Positions 25,420-34,174 of a stretch of 64,000 bases of DNA are shown piece by piece. The stretch lies in contig NZ_BMVK01000001.1 of NCBI RefSeq assembly GCF_014650675.1, positions 62,001 to 126,000 of the forward strand, given 5' to 3'. Below the pieces are notes generated by a model. It was not told the DNA's origin and made no database searches. It saw nothing but the letters and a program-made list of their open reading frames with translations. The translations under genes were made by a program, and so were the position numbers. Position 1 is the first letter of the stretch. Each line of letters begins with the position of its first letter. The stretch comes from Streptomyces anulatus (GTDB lineage Bacteria > Actinomycetota > Actinomycetes > Streptomycetales > Streptomycetaceae).

Positions 25420-25456
25420 CCCCTTGACCCAAAGTCAATCACGAAGAGTCAAGGGG
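25420..25456. promoter_or_regulatory. Inverted repeat upstream of the PLP enzyme gene
   Basis: CCCCTTGAC (25420-25428) and GTCAAGGGG (25448-25456) are perfect 9-bp arms with 19 nt between, in the 92-nt gap upstream of the minus-strand PLP gene. The arms contain TTGAC -35-like hexamers, so a regulator bound here would sit on the promoter. Confidence 0.5.
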
Positions 25457-25495
25457 ACACCAAAGGAACACTTATAGATGAATTCTCGGGCGGGC

Positions 25496-26212
25496 TCAGC
25501 TCCGCGGAACCTCGCAGGACCCGTCCGTGTCGCAGGCCGCCGCATCCCCGCCGACGGCGGTGAGAGCGGTGACGGGACGGTCCTTCCAGGCCTGCTCCAG
25601 CGCCTGGACGAAAACCTCCGACGGCTGGCCGCCGGAGATCCCGTACCGGCGGTCGAGGACGAAGAACGGCACGGCGTTGGCGCCCAGCTCGGCCGCCTCG
25701 CGCTCGTCGGTGCGGACGTCGTCCGCGTACGCCTCGGGGTCGGCGAGCACCGCACGGGCCTCGTCGGCGTCGAGTCCGGCCTCCACGGCGAGGGCGAGCA
25801 GCACCGCATCGTCGAAGACGGACCGCTCCTCGGCGAAGTTGGCCCGGTAGGCGAGGGTCAGCAGCTCGTCCTGGCGGCCGCGGGCCTTGGCCAGGTGCAG
25901 CAGCCGGTGGAGGTCGAAGGTGGAGCCGTGGTCACGCCCCTCGGTGCGGTAGCCGAGCCCCTCGGCCTGCGCGTTGGCCGCGACGTTGGCCTCCATCGAG
26001 GCCGCTTCCTCGCGGGTGCGGCCGTACTTCTCGGCCAGCATGTCGATCACGAGCGCGGTGTCGCCCTTGGCCCGTGAGGGGTCGAGCTCGAAGGAGCGGT
26101 GCACCACCTCGACCTCGTCCCGGTGGGCGAACTCCGCGAGGCCCTTCTCGAAACGGGCCTTGCCGATGTAGCACCACGGACAAGCGATGTCGCTCCAGAT
26201 CTCGACGCGCAT
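25496..26212 (-). CDS. DsbA-family oxidoreductase (FrnE-like)
   Basis: 238-residue cytoplasmic thioredoxin-fold protein of the DsbA/FrnE (2-hydroxychromene-2-carboxylate isomerase-like) family. The redox motif CPWC is at residues 11-14 in EIWSDIACPWCYIGKARFE; the helical insertion (YGRTREEAASMEANVAANAQ) and the cis-Pro NAVPFFVLDRRYGISGGQP are typical. No signal peptide. A C-terminal AACDTDGSC adds two more cysteines. GGAGAGAAGAAGAG upstream is a good Shine-Dalgarno. FrnE relatives support oxidative-stress survival or polyketide tailoring; the partner here is unknown. Confidence 0.9.
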   Translation of the reverse strand: MRVEIWSDIACPWCYIGKARFEKGLAEFAHRDEVEVVHRSFELDPSRAKGDTALVIDMLAEKYGRTREEAASMEANVAANAQAEGLGYRTEGRDHGSTFDLHRLLHLAKARGRQDELLTLAYRANFAEERSVFDDAVLLALAVEAGLDADEARAVLADPEAYADDVRTDEREAAELGANAVPFFVLDRRYGISGGQPSEVFVQALEQAWKDRPVTALTAVGGDAAACDTDGSCEVPRS

Positions 26213-26432
26213 GACTCTTCTTCTCTCCAGGGGTCGCGACGGGCACGGAGGGTCCTCCGCACGGGGTCAGTGAGTCGAACGCGAATCCGGACCGGGTGAT
26301 TCCCGGACCTTCCCGCCCGTTCCCCCTTTCCCCTCACCGCCGCACGGGGGGACGGACAGGTCCTGACCGGGCCCCGAAGCCCGGCAGGTCAGCCCGCCGT
26401 CGGCGTGGGTCCCGCGCCCGTCGGGACCCTCC

Positions 26433-26464
26433 GCGCCCGGACGGAGGGGAGGGCGTCCGGGCGC
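26433..26464 (-). terminator. Terminator of the KGSA dehydrogenase gene
   Basis: GCGCCCGGACG and CGTCCGGGCGC form a perfect 11-bp stem with a 10-nt loop, beginning 4 nt beyond the minus-strand stop at 26469. The rest of the 26213-26468 gap shows no ORF. Confidence 0.78.
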
Positions 26465-26468
26465 GGGC

Positions 26469-27989
26469 TCACGCCCGGCGTCCGTCCACCCGGCGGGGCA
26501 GCCCCAGCGGGTTGTCCTCGCGCAGCTCCGGCGGGAGGAGCGCCTCGGGGGTGGACTGGTACGTGACGGGGCGCAGCCAGCGTTCGATCGCCGTCGCGCC
26601 GACGGAGGTGGAGGTGGAGGTGGTCGCCGGGTAGGGCCCGCCGTGGTGCTGGGCGGGGGCGACGGCGACGCCGGTCGGCCAGCCGTTGACCAGGATGCGC
26701 CCGGCGAGCGGGGTGAGCGCGGCCAGCAGGCGCGCCGCGTCGGGGTCGGCGTCCTCGGCGGCGGTCTGGAGGGTGGCGGTGAGGTTTCCGGGCAGCCGGG
26801 CGAGGACGGCGGCGATCTCGTCGACGGAGGCGTACCGGGCGATCACGGTGACCGGCCCGAAGCACTCCTCCAGCAGCGCGTCGTGCGGGCCCTCGGCGGT
26901 CAGCCGGGCGGCCGGGACGGTGAGGAATCCGGCGGAGACGGTGTGCTCGCCGCCCGCCCCGGGGGTGACGGGCGCCCCGACGTCGGGCAGCGCTGCCCGC
27001 TCCCGTACGCCCGTGACGAAGGCGTCCCGCATGCGGTGGTCCAGCAGGACGCCGGAGCCGGTGGAGCTGACCGTCTCGGTGAGCGTCTTGAGGAGCTGGT
27101 CGCCCGCCGCGCCCTCGGGGACCAGGACGAAGCCGGGCTTGGTGCAGAACTGACCCGCGCCCAGGGTCATCGAGCCGCCGAGCCCGGCGCCGATCTCCCC
27201 GGCGCGCTCGGCGGCGGCCGCCCCGGTGACGACGACCGGGTTGAGGGAGCCGAGCTCGCCGTGGAAGGGGATGGGGGCGGGGCGGGCGGCCGCCGCGTCG
27301 AACAGGGCGCGTCCGCCGCGCACCGAGCCGGTGAATCCGGCGGCGCTCACCAGCGGGTGGCGGATCAGCTCGACGCCCGCGTCGAAGCCGTGCACCAGGG
27401 TCAGGACGTCCTCGGGCAGTCCGGTGCGGGCGGCGGCGCGGCGGAGGACCGAGGCGCAGAGTTCGGAGGTGGCCGGGTGGTCGGGGTGCGCCTTGACCAC
27501 GACCGGGCAGCCGGCCGCGAGCGCGCTGGCCGTGTCGCCGCCCGGGACGGAGAAGGCGAGCGGGAAGTTGCTGGCCGCGTAGACGGCGACGACCCCGAGC
27601 GGGATCTTGTAGCGGCGCAGGTCGGGCCAGGGCGGGGTCCGGGAGCCGTCCTGGTGGTCGATGTGGACGTCGAGATAGGCGCCTTCGTCCACGACCTCCG
27701 CGAAGGCCCTCAACTGGGCTGCGGTGCGGGCCAGTTCACCGGTGAGCCGGGCCGGACCGAGCGCGGTCTCCGCGTCGGCCGCCTCGACGATGTGCTCGCC
27801 GGACTCCTCCAGCAGCTCCGCCGCCGTACGCAGGAACGCGGCGCGCGCCGCGCGGTCGGCCAGGGCGTCACGGACGGCATGGGCCGCCCCGACCGCCCGG
27901 TCGACCTCCTCGGCGGTAGCCTCCACCGCGACCTGCTCGCGCGGGTTCCCGGTTCGGGGGTCGACACTCCAGACTGGTGCTGCGCTCAC
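26469..27989 (-). CDS. Alpha-ketoglutaric semialdehyde dehydrogenase (aldehyde dehydrogenase, NADP+)
   Basis: 506-residue aldehyde dehydrogenase of the 2,5-dioxovalerate/ketoglutaric semialdehyde group, the last step of oxidative sugar-acid breakdown to 2-oxoglutarate. Blocks: AVYAASNFPLAFSVPGGDTASALAAGCPV, the cofactor loop GFTGSVRGGRALFD, the general-base Glu in HGELGSLNPVVV and the nucleophile Cys 282 in GAGQFCTKPG. The GTG at 27989 has GGGAGGT 7 nt upstream. It is divergent from an IclR gene, with a TGTTC-N8-GAACA operator between them. KdgD, the upstream enzyme of the same pathway, lies 10 kb away with a matching operator. Confidence 0.9.
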   Translation of the reverse strand: MSAAPVWSVDPRTGNPREQVAVEATAEEVDRAVGAAHAVRDALADRAARAAFLRTAAELLEESGEHIVEAADAETALGPARLTGELARTAAQLRAFAEVVDEGAYLDVHIDHQDGSRTPPWPDLRRYKIPLGVVAVYAASNFPLAFSVPGGDTASALAAGCPVVVKAHPDHPATSELCASVLRRAAARTGLPEDVLTLVHGFDAGVELIRHPLVSAAGFTGSVRGGRALFDAAAARPAPIPFHGELGSLNPVVVTGAAAAERAGEIGAGLGGSMTLGAGQFCTKPGFVLVPEGAAGDQLLKTLTETVSSTGSGVLLDHRMRDAFVTGVRERAALPDVGAPVTPGAGGEHTVSAGFLTVPAARLTAEGPHDALLEECFGPVTVIARYASVDEIAAVLARLPGNLTATLQTAAEDADPDAARLLAALTPLAGRILVNGWPTGVAVAPAQHHGGPYPATTSTSTSVGATAIERWLRPVTYQSTPEALLPPELREDNPLGLPRRVDGRRA

Positions 27990-28059
27990 CGTGATTACCT
28001 CCCGTGGTGCGACCGTCCTCCGGCCGACTTCCGGCCTGCGTCGGCCGCACATCAGCAAG

Positions 28060-28077
28060 TGTTCGGTATTCTGAACA
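28060..28077. promoter_or_regulatory. IclR-like operator 1 (TGTTC-N8-GAACA)
   Basis: TGTTCGGTATTCTGAACA: perfect 5-bp arms with an 8-nt spacer, between the divergent KGSA dehydrogenase and iclR genes. The same pattern with the shared right half TTCTGAACA recurs at 38363. On the minus strand TGTTCA could double as a -35 hexamer for the dehydrogenase promoter. Confidence 0.75.
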
Positions 28078-28201
28078 GAGTTCCTGAACGTGAATGCCCT
28101 GGGACTCTATTTGCGGGCGTTCCGTGTTGGCAATCGTGTGGCGGCTTTTCGGACGCCGACGTGGACGAGAAGTCGATGAGCTGGAGAAGGGGGCGTGGGC
28201 G

Positions 28202-28972
28202 ATGTCGGTCGCCGAGTCCGGTGGGGCACAGGTCAAGTCCGCGGTACGGACCGTGGAACTCCTCGAATACTTCGCGGGACGGCCCGGCATGCACTCGCTG
28301 GCCGCCGTCCAGGAGGCTGTCGGCTACCCCAAGTCGAGCCTCTACATGCTGCTGCGCACCCTGGTGGAGCTGGGCTGGGTGGAGACGGACGCGACGGGCA
28401 CCCGGTACGGGATCGGCGTCCGCGCCCTGCTGGTCGGCACGTCGTACATCGACGGCGACGAGGTCGTGGCCGCCGCCAGGCCCACCCTGGACAGGCTGTC
28501 CGACGACACCACGGAGACCATCCACCTGGCCCGCCTCGACGGGACGAACGTCGTCTACCTCGCCACCCGGCAGTCCCAGCACTATCTGCGCCCCTTCACC
28601 CGGGTCGGCCGCCGGCTGCCCGCGCACTCCACCTCGCTCGGCAAGGCGCTGCTGGCCACGCACAGCGACGAGCAGGTCCGCAAGATGCTGCCCGAGTCGC
28701 TGCCCGCGCTGACCGAACACACCATCACGGACCGCGAGAAGCTCATCGAGGAACTGCGGCTGGTCCGCGAGCAGGGCTACGCGGTGGACCGCGAGGAGAA
28801 CACCGTCGGCCTGCGCTGCTTCGGTGTGGCGATCCCCTACCGGACGCCCGCGCGCGACGCGATCAGCTGCTCGGTGCCGGTCGCCCGGCTCACCCCCGGC
28901 CACGAACAGATGGTGAAGGACGCCCTGTTCGACGCGCGGGACCGGCTCACCCTCGCGACCCGGCGGCTCTGA
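28202..28972 (+). CDS. IclR-family regulator, probable repressor of the sugar-acid pathway
   Basis: 256-residue IclR protein: N-terminal winged helix (VKSAVRTVELLEYFAGRPG, LAAVQEAVGYPKSSLYMLLRTLVELGWVE) and a GAF-like effector domain (HSTSLGKALLATHS, REQGYAVDREENTVGLRCFGVAIPY) typical of the family. ATG at 28202 with GGAGAAGGGGG upstream. It is divergent from the KGSA dehydrogenase and likely controls it, together with kdgD, through TGTTC-N8-GAACA sites. The effector is probably a sugar acid. The stop overlaps the next gene's ATG (TGATG). Confidence 0.9.
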   Translation: MSVAESGGAQVKSAVRTVELLEYFAGRPGMHSLAAVQEAVGYPKSSLYMLLRTLVELGWVETDATGTRYGIGVRALLVGTSYIDGDEVVAAARPTLDRLSDDTTETIHLARLDGTNVVYLATRQSQHYLRPFTRVGRRLPAHSTSLGKALLATHSDEQVRKMLPESLPALTEHTITDREKLIEELRLVREQGYAVDREENTVGLRCFGVAIPYRTPARDAISCSVPVARLTPGHEQMVKDALFDARDRLTLATRRL

Positions 28973-29448
28973 TGGCCGAGATAGTGCTGCGCCCGGTCCA
29001 GGACGGGGATCTGCCGCTCTTCTTCGCCTGGATGAGCGACCCCGGGGCGACCCGCGTCGCCGCGTTCACCGCCGAGGACCCCACCGACCGGGCCGCGTTC
29101 GACGCCCACTGGGCGCGGATCCGCGCCGGGTCACGCGTAGTGATGCGCACGGTGGTGGCCGACGGTGCGGTGGTGGGCCATGTCGGGGAGTACGGGGACC
29201 CCGGCGACCGCCAGGTCACGTACTGGATCGGCCGCGCGCACTGGGGCCGGGGACTGGCGACGGCCGCCCTGCGGGCGTACCTCGACGAGACGCCCACGCG
29301 CCCGCTGCACGCGCGGGCGGCGGCCGACAACCTCGGCTCGCGCCGGGTGCTGGAGAAGTGCGGCTTCGTGGTGACCGGCAAGGACCGCGGGTTCGCCCGG
29401 GCGCGGGGCGAGGAGATCGACGAGGTCCTGGTCACCCTGCGCGGCTGA
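28972..29448 (+). CDS. GNAT-family N-acetyltransferase (RimJ-like)
   Basis: 158-residue GNAT acetyltransferase. LRPVQDGDLPLFFAWMSDP opens the fold; the acetyl-CoA loop is YWIGRAHWGRGLATAALRAYL, and AAADNLGSRRVLEKCGFVVTGK is typical of RimJ/RimL relatives. It starts in the TGATG overlap with iclR, so it is translationally coupled to it. Acceptor unknown. A strong terminator follows directly. Confidence 0.9.
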   Translation: MAEIVLRPVQDGDLPLFFAWMSDPGATRVAAFTAEDPTDRAAFDAHWARIRAGSRVVMRTVVADGAVVGHVGEYGDPGDRQVTYWIGRAHWGRGLATAALRAYLDETPTRPLHARAAADNLGSRRVLEKCGFVVTGKDRGFARARGEEIDEVLVTLRG

Positions 29449-29486
29449 GACGATCCGTCTCCCCCGCGCGGCGGAGACGGATCGTC
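29449..29486 (+). terminator. Terminator after iclR-GNAT
   Basis: GACGATCCGTCTCC and GGAGACGGATCGTC make a perfect 14-bp stem with a 10-nt loop, starting at the base after the GNAT stop codon. Confidence 0.9.
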
Positions 29487-29532
29487 GCCGGGCAGGACGT
29501 GCGGGGCCGGCCGGCGCGGAAGCCTGGGAGCC

Positions 29533-30642
29533 ATGACAGCGAACCGGCCCCCCGAGGCACCCTCGCCCGCCCCGCCGCACCGTTCCGGGACGCCTCGGCG
29601 CCCTGGGTCACCACCGCACCGCGCCGAGGCGCCCTCGTACCGCGTCGGCCGGGCGCGGGCCGTGCTCCGGGTGGTCGCCATGGTGGCCTGTCTGCCCTAC
29701 ATCGGGCTCAAAGTGGCCTGGATGGCGGGCAGTCGGCTCGGCATCCCGGAAGGCAGCGCACTGCTGGACGGCGGCACCCTGCTGCGCGTCGCCAACGGGG
29801 TCACGGTGCTGATGGACGGTGCCGTCATCGTCCTCGCGCTGCTCCTCACCCGGCCCTGGGGCAAGCGGGTGCCCGCCTGGCTGCTGGTGCTGCCGATGTG
29901 GGTGGCGAGCGGTCTGCTGCTGCCGATCATGACGGCCTTCCCGGTCCAGCTGGCTGTCGGGCTTCTCGGCGGTGGCGGCGGCCGGCCGGTCGGCGAGGGG
30001 AACTCCGAGCCGTTCCTGGACCCGTGGGTCTTCGGCGTCGTCTACGGCGGCTTCATCGTCCAGGGCCTCGCCCTCGGCGCCCTCTTCGCCTGGTACGCCA
30101 GGGAGCGCTGGGGCCGTCTGTGGCAGGGGCGGCTGCGGGATCTGCCGGTGGGTCCGACCACGCCCGCGCTGCGCGCGACCGCCGTCGCCGCCGCGTCGGC
30201 GGCTCTCTTCCCCGGCGTCACGCACCTGCTGTGGGTGAGCGGTTCGACCGCCGGGCTGCACGCGGGCCGGGCGGCGGACCGCACCAGCGACTTCTCCGTC
30301 ATGGAAGCCGTCAACCTGCTCTTCGTCGTGGTCACCGCCGTCGGCGTGCTGCTGCTGGCCTTCCGGCGCTCCGGCCGCCTCTCCCTGCGTCTGCCGCTCG
30401 TCCTGGCCTGGGCCGGTTCGGCGGAAATGGCCTGCTGGGGTGGCTGGTTGAGTGTCGCGGGGCTGATCGGCGCGGGCGAGGCGGCGGACCGGCCGACGAC
30501 GGCGACGGTGTTGACCTACGCTGTCCAGATGCTGGCCGGAGCACTCGTCGTGACGCTGGGCGCCTACTTCTTCGCGGAGCGCTCGGCGGCTTCCGCGCTG
30601 CCCACGACCGCCGCCGACCCGGCCGCCGCCGACCCGGTGTGA
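29533..30642 (+). CDS. Multi-pass membrane protein of unknown function
   Basis: 369-residue integral membrane protein: a Pro/Arg-rich cytoplasmic N-terminus of about 40 residues, then about eight hydrophobic segments (for example VVAMVACLPYIGLKVAWMAG and VMDGAVIVLALLLTRPWGK-like stretches). No enzymatic motif is recognised. The stop overlaps the ATG of a histidine kinase (TGATG at 30640), so it is the first gene of a membrane protein-kinase-regulator operon and may be a sensory partner of that kinase. Confidence 0.83.
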   Translation: MTANRPPEAPSPAPPHRSGTPRRPGSPPHRAEAPSYRVGRARAVLRVVAMVACLPYIGLKVAWMAGSRLGIPEGSALLDGGTLLRVANGVTVLMDGAVIVLALLLTRPWGKRVPAWLLVLPMWVASGLLLPIMTAFPVQLAVGLLGGGGGRPVGEGNSEPFLDPWVFGVVYGGFIVQGLALGALFAWYARERWGRLWQGRLRDLPVGPTTPALRATAVAAASAALFPGVTHLLWVSGSTAGLHAGRAADRTSDFSVMEAVNLLFVVVTAVGVLLLAFRRSGRLSLRLPLVLAWAGSAEMACWGGWLSVAGLIGAGEAADRPTTATVLTYAVQMLAGALVVTLGAYFFAERSAASALPTTAADPAAADPV

Positions 30643-31907
30643 TGAAGCACCTCGCGTCGCTGTTCGGACGGCGGGCGCGGCTGCGCTGGCTGCATCTGAT
30701 CATCGGCGGCGCGCTGCTGATGCCGTACTTCCTCGTCGGCACGGTCCTGGTCGGCATGACGGGTGGCGGCCAGGCTCTCTTCTCGTCCGTGCCCGCCCAG
30801 TTCGCCGCGTTCGCCATCGCCCTGCCGCTGGCGGCGGTCACCGGCTTCTTCCCGCTCGTCCGGCCGCTGTCCGTGGCCGCCGTCCGCGCCCTGTGCGGGA
30901 TTCCACCCGCCCTGCTGGCCGACGGGCCCGCCCGGACCCGGCAGGCCCGGGTGCGTAGCGCCGGCTGGTACACGCTGCATCTGGCGCTCGGCGGCATCAT
31001 CAGCGGGAGCACCCTGACACTGCCGCCGTTCGCGGTGGCGGTGGCCGCCCTGCCGTTCTTCGCGGGGCTGCGCGCCACCTGGCTGCTCGACGGGCCCGAG
31101 ATGCTGCGGGGGCCGTGGGCCCTGGCCCTCGCCCCGTTCGCCGGGCTCGCGATGCTGCTGGCGCTGGCGCTGGCCGCGGCGGTGGCCGGGGAGGTGCTGG
31201 CCCGGCGGGCCCCGGTGCTGCTGGGGCCGACGCCCGAGGACCGGCTGGCCGCCGCCGAGCGCCGTGCGGCGGATCTGGCGGTGCGCAACCGGCTCGCCCG
31301 GGAGCTGCACGACTCGGTGGGGCACGCGTTGAGTGCGGTGACCCTTCAGGCGGGGGCGGCGCGCCGGGTCCTGGACCGCGATCCGGAGTTCGTCCGCGAG
31401 GCGCTGACCGCCATCGAGGAGACGACGCGGCGGACGGTCGGGGAGCTGGACTCGGTGCTGGGGCTGCTGCGGCAGGACGGGGAGCCGGGCGACGAGGACA
31501 CGGCGTACGGGCCGGGGCTCGACGCGCTCGGCGTACTGCTGGCGCACTGCGGGGTGCCGGTGGCGTACGAGCGGCAGGGCGATCCGGACAGCGTGGACCC
31601 GGTGGTCTCGCGGGAGGCGTACCGGATCGTCCAGGAGGGGCTGAGCAACGCGTCGCGGCACGGCGGGGGCGCGTCCCCGGTGCGGCTGCTGATCGCGGTA
31701 CGGGAGAGGGAGCTGGAGATCGTGATGGAGAATCCGCTGGGCGAGCGGCCCGCCGTGGTACGTCCCGGGGGCGGTCGTGGACTGCGCGGCATCGCGGAGC
31801 GGGCCGTCCTGCTGGGCGGCCGGACCGAGGCGGGGGCGGACGGCGGCCTCTGGCGGCTGACCGCCGTGCTGCCGGGTACGGCCGGGCGGACGGAGGGACG
31901 GCGATGA
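30642..31907 (+). CDS. Two-component sensor histidine kinase (NarL-type, HisKA_3)
   Basis: 421-residue kinase with five or six N-terminal membrane spans (to about residue 190), then a HisKA_3 dimerisation domain with the phospho-acceptor His 223 in RELHDSVGHALSAVTLQAGAA, and a C-terminal HATPase_c domain (EAYRIVQEGLSNASRHGGG, GGGRGLRGIAERAVLLGG). It overlaps the upstream membrane protein (TGATG) and the downstream response regulator (ATGA at 31904). The signal is unknown; a class B PBP gene following the regulator hints at envelope sensing. Confidence 0.93.
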   Translation: MKHLASLFGRRARLRWLHLIIGGALLMPYFLVGTVLVGMTGGGQALFSSVPAQFAAFAIALPLAAVTGFFPLVRPLSVAAVRALCGIPPALLADGPARTRQARVRSAGWYTLHLALGGIISGSTLTLPPFAVAVAALPFFAGLRATWLLDGPEMLRGPWALALAPFAGLAMLLALALAAAVAGEVLARRAPVLLGPTPEDRLAAAERRAADLAVRNRLARELHDSVGHALSAVTLQAGAARRVLDRDPEFVREALTAIEETTRRTVGELDSVLGLLRQDGEPGDEDTAYGPGLDALGVLLAHCGVPVAYERQGDPDSVDPVVSREAYRIVQEGLSNASRHGGGASPVRLLIAVRERELEIVMENPLGERPAVVRPGGGRGLRGIAERAVLLGGRTEAGADGGLWRLTAVLPGTAGRTEGRR

Positions 31908-32566
31908 GCGGGGCTCCGGTGCGGGTGGTGGTGGCGGACGACGAGCGCATGGTGCGTACGGCGTTGCGCGTGATCCTGGAAGCCGAGGAGGGCATCGAGG
32001 TCGTCGGGGAGGCCGCCACCGGTGCGGAGGCCGTCTCCGTGGTGCGGGAGCTGCGGCCCGACGTGGTGCTGATGGACGTGCGGATGCCGGAGATCGACGG
32101 CATCCGGGCCACGGAGCAGATCCTCGCCACACTGGAGGACCCGCCGAGGGTCGTCGTCGTGACGACCTTCGAGAACGACGCGTACGTGTACGAGGCCCTG
32201 CACGCCGGGGCGGCCGGGTTCCTGCTGAAGCGGTCGGCGGCCGAGGAGCTGGTGCAGGCGGTGCGCCTGGTGGCGTGCGGCGACTCGCTCCTGTATCCGG
32301 CGGCGGTGCGCACGCTGGCCGCCGAGCACGCCGGGCGGCGGGCGGCCGGGGCTCCGGCGTGGGTGGCGAGGCTGACCGGGCGGGAGGCGGACGTGCTGCG
32401 GCTGATGGCGGCGGGGCTGACCAACGCGGAGATCGCGGGGCGGCTCTCGGTGGGCGCGGCGACGGCGAAGACGCATGTGGCGGCGGTCCTCGCGAAGACC
32501 GGCGCCCGGGACCGCACCCAGGCGGTCATCGCGGCGTACGAGTCCGGTTTCATCACCCCGGGCTGA
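31904..32566 (+). CDS. LuxR/NarL-family response regulator
   Basis: 220-residue response regulator. The receiver domain has the acidic pair VVVADDERMV, phospho-acceptor Asp 58 in VVLMDVRMPEIDG, the switch Thr in VVVVTTFEND, and Lys in FLLKRSAAEEL. The C-terminal LuxR-type HTH reads LTGREADVLRLMAAGLTNAEIAGRLSVGAATAKTHV. It is cognate to the kinase it overlaps by ATGA. Targets unknown; the following PBP gene is an obvious candidate. Confidence 0.94.
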   Translation: MSGAPVRVVVADDERMVRTALRVILEAEEGIEVVGEAATGAEAVSVVRELRPDVVLMDVRMPEIDGIRATEQILATLEDPPRVVVVTTFENDAYVYEALHAGAAGFLLKRSAAEELVQAVRLVACGDSLLYPAAVRTLAAEHAGRRAAGAPAWVARLTGREADVLRLMAAGLTNAEIAGRLSVGAATAKTHVAAVLAKTGARDRTQAVIAAYESGFITPG

Positions 32567-32656
32567 GCCGCGCGGCGCCGCGCGCCGGGTGAGAAATCGG
32601 TGAGAAGCGGCACGATCGGGAACGACCGGAACGCGCCCGCTCGTCCCTCCAGCGGG

Positions 32657-34108
32657 ATGAACAAGACAATCAGGCGCGCTTCGGTCTTCTGTCTGCTCAT
32701 GGTGCTCGCCCTGCTGGTGCGGGCGACATGGGTGCAGGGCTACCAGGCCAAGGCGCTCGCAGACGACGAGCACAACCGGCGGAACACCATCGCGCAGTAC
32801 GCGCAGCCGCTCGGGGACATCATCGTGGCCGGTTCGCCGGTCACCGGATCGAAGGGGACCAGTGGCGGCGACCTCCGGTACAAGCGCACCTACCCGCAGG
32901 GCGAGCTGTACGCGCCGGTCACCGGCTACAGCTCGCAGGCGTACGGGGCGAACCAGCTCGAAGGCATCTACAGCGACGTCCTGGACGGCACGGACGACCG
33001 GCTGAAGAACCCGAAGGACCTGCTCACCGGCGGGCAGGCCACCCCCGGCAACGTGCTGACGACGATCGACCCGGACGTCCAGAAGGCGGCCTACGAGGCG
33101 CTCGGCGACACCAAGGGCGCGGCGGTGGCCATCGACCCGGGGACCGGGCGGATCCTCGGCATGGTCTCCACCCCCTCCTACGACCCCTCGACGATCAGCG
33201 GGACGACGGACGGGGACGCCTGGCAGGCCCTGCTGGACGACCCGGACAAGCCGCTGGTCAACCGGGCGATGCGGCAGCCGCTGCCGCCGGGCTCCACGTT
33301 CAAGCTGGTGGTCGCGGCCGCCGCGCTGGAGAACGGGCTGTACGGCTCGGTCGACGAGCGCACCGACAGCCCCGACCCGTACACCCTGCCCGGCACCACC
33401 ACCGTGCTGCCCAACGAGAACGCGTCCGCCCCCTGCGAGAACGCGACCCTGCGCACCGCGCTCCAGTACTCCTGCAACAACGTCTTCGCGAAGGCCGCGG
33501 CCGACCTCGGCCAGGACGAGGTCAAGGAGATGGCGGACGCGTTCGGGTTCGACACCGAGAAGCTGGACGTCCCCGTACGGGCGGCGAAGAGCGTCTACCC
33601 GACCGGCATGGACAAGGCGCAGACGGCGCTGACGGGGATCGGGCAGTTCGAGGTCACCGCGACCCCGCTCCAGATGGCGATGGTCACCTCGGCCCTCGCC
33701 AACGGCGGTGAGCTGGCCGCGCCGCACATGGTCTCCCAGGTGACCGACGGGGACGGCACGGTGCTGGAGGAGACCGCCGACGGCGACACCGAGCGGGTGG
33801 TGAAGGAGTCGACCGCCGAGCAGCTGCGGAGCGCGATGGTGACGGTCGTCGAGGAGGGCACCGGCACCAACGCCCGGATTCCCGGGGCCGAGGTGGGCGG
33901 CAAGACGGGCACCGCGCAGCACGGCGTGGAGAACAGCAGCACCCCGTACGCCTGGTTCACCTCGTACGCGAAGGACCGCGACAGCGGCAAGGAGGTCGCC
34001 GTCGCGGTGATCGTGGAGGACTCGGGGGCGGCGCGTTCCGAGATCAGCGGCAACGGGCTGGCCGCGCCGATCGCCCAGAAGACGATGAAGGCGGCGCTGG
34101 AGCGGTGA
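32657..34108 (+). CDS. Class B penicillin-binding protein (PbpA-like transpeptidase)
   Basis: 483-residue peptidoglycan transpeptidase with one N-terminal membrane anchor (about residues 5-22, RRASVFCLLMVLALLVRATW). The short PBP dimerisation region is followed by the catalytic domain with SxxK as STFK (Ser 213), SxN as SCN (272) and KTGT at 416. This compact type resembles the actinobacterial PbpA group, and S. coelicolor has paralogues. I chose the ATG at 32657 (MNKTIRRASVFC) since it begins just before the anchor; upstream codons encode an unlikely Ser/Arg stretch. Confidence 0.93.
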   Translation: MNKTIRRASVFCLLMVLALLVRATWVQGYQAKALADDEHNRRNTIAQYAQPLGDIIVAGSPVTGSKGTSGGDLRYKRTYPQGELYAPVTGYSSQAYGANQLEGIYSDVLDGTDDRLKNPKDLLTGGQATPGNVLTTIDPDVQKAAYEALGDTKGAAVAIDPGTGRILGMVSTPSYDPSTISGTTDGDAWQALLDDPDKPLVNRAMRQPLPPGSTFKLVVAAAALENGLYGSVDERTDSPDPYTLPGTTTVLPNENASAPCENATLRTALQYSCNNVFAKAAADLGQDEVKEMADAFGFDTEKLDVPVRAAKSVYPTGMDKAQTALTGIGQFEVTATPLQMAMVTSALANGGELAAPHMVSQVTDGDGTVLEETADGDTERVVKESTAEQLRSAMVTVVEEGTGTNARIPGAEVGGKTGTAQHGVENSSTPYAWFTSYAKDRDSGKEVAVAVIVEDSGAARSEISGNGLAAPIAQKTMKAALER

Positions 34109-34174
34109 TGCCGGGGGCGGCCGGCGCGGTGGCACCGGCGCCGCCCGGCCGGGCCGCTCGGGCGGCGCCGGGTG

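Noticed and set aside
25420..25456. Terminator reading for the CCCCTTGAC/GTCAAGGGG repeat
   Set aside because: The 19-nt loop and the position upstream of a start codon fit an operator better than a terminator; no gene ends here.
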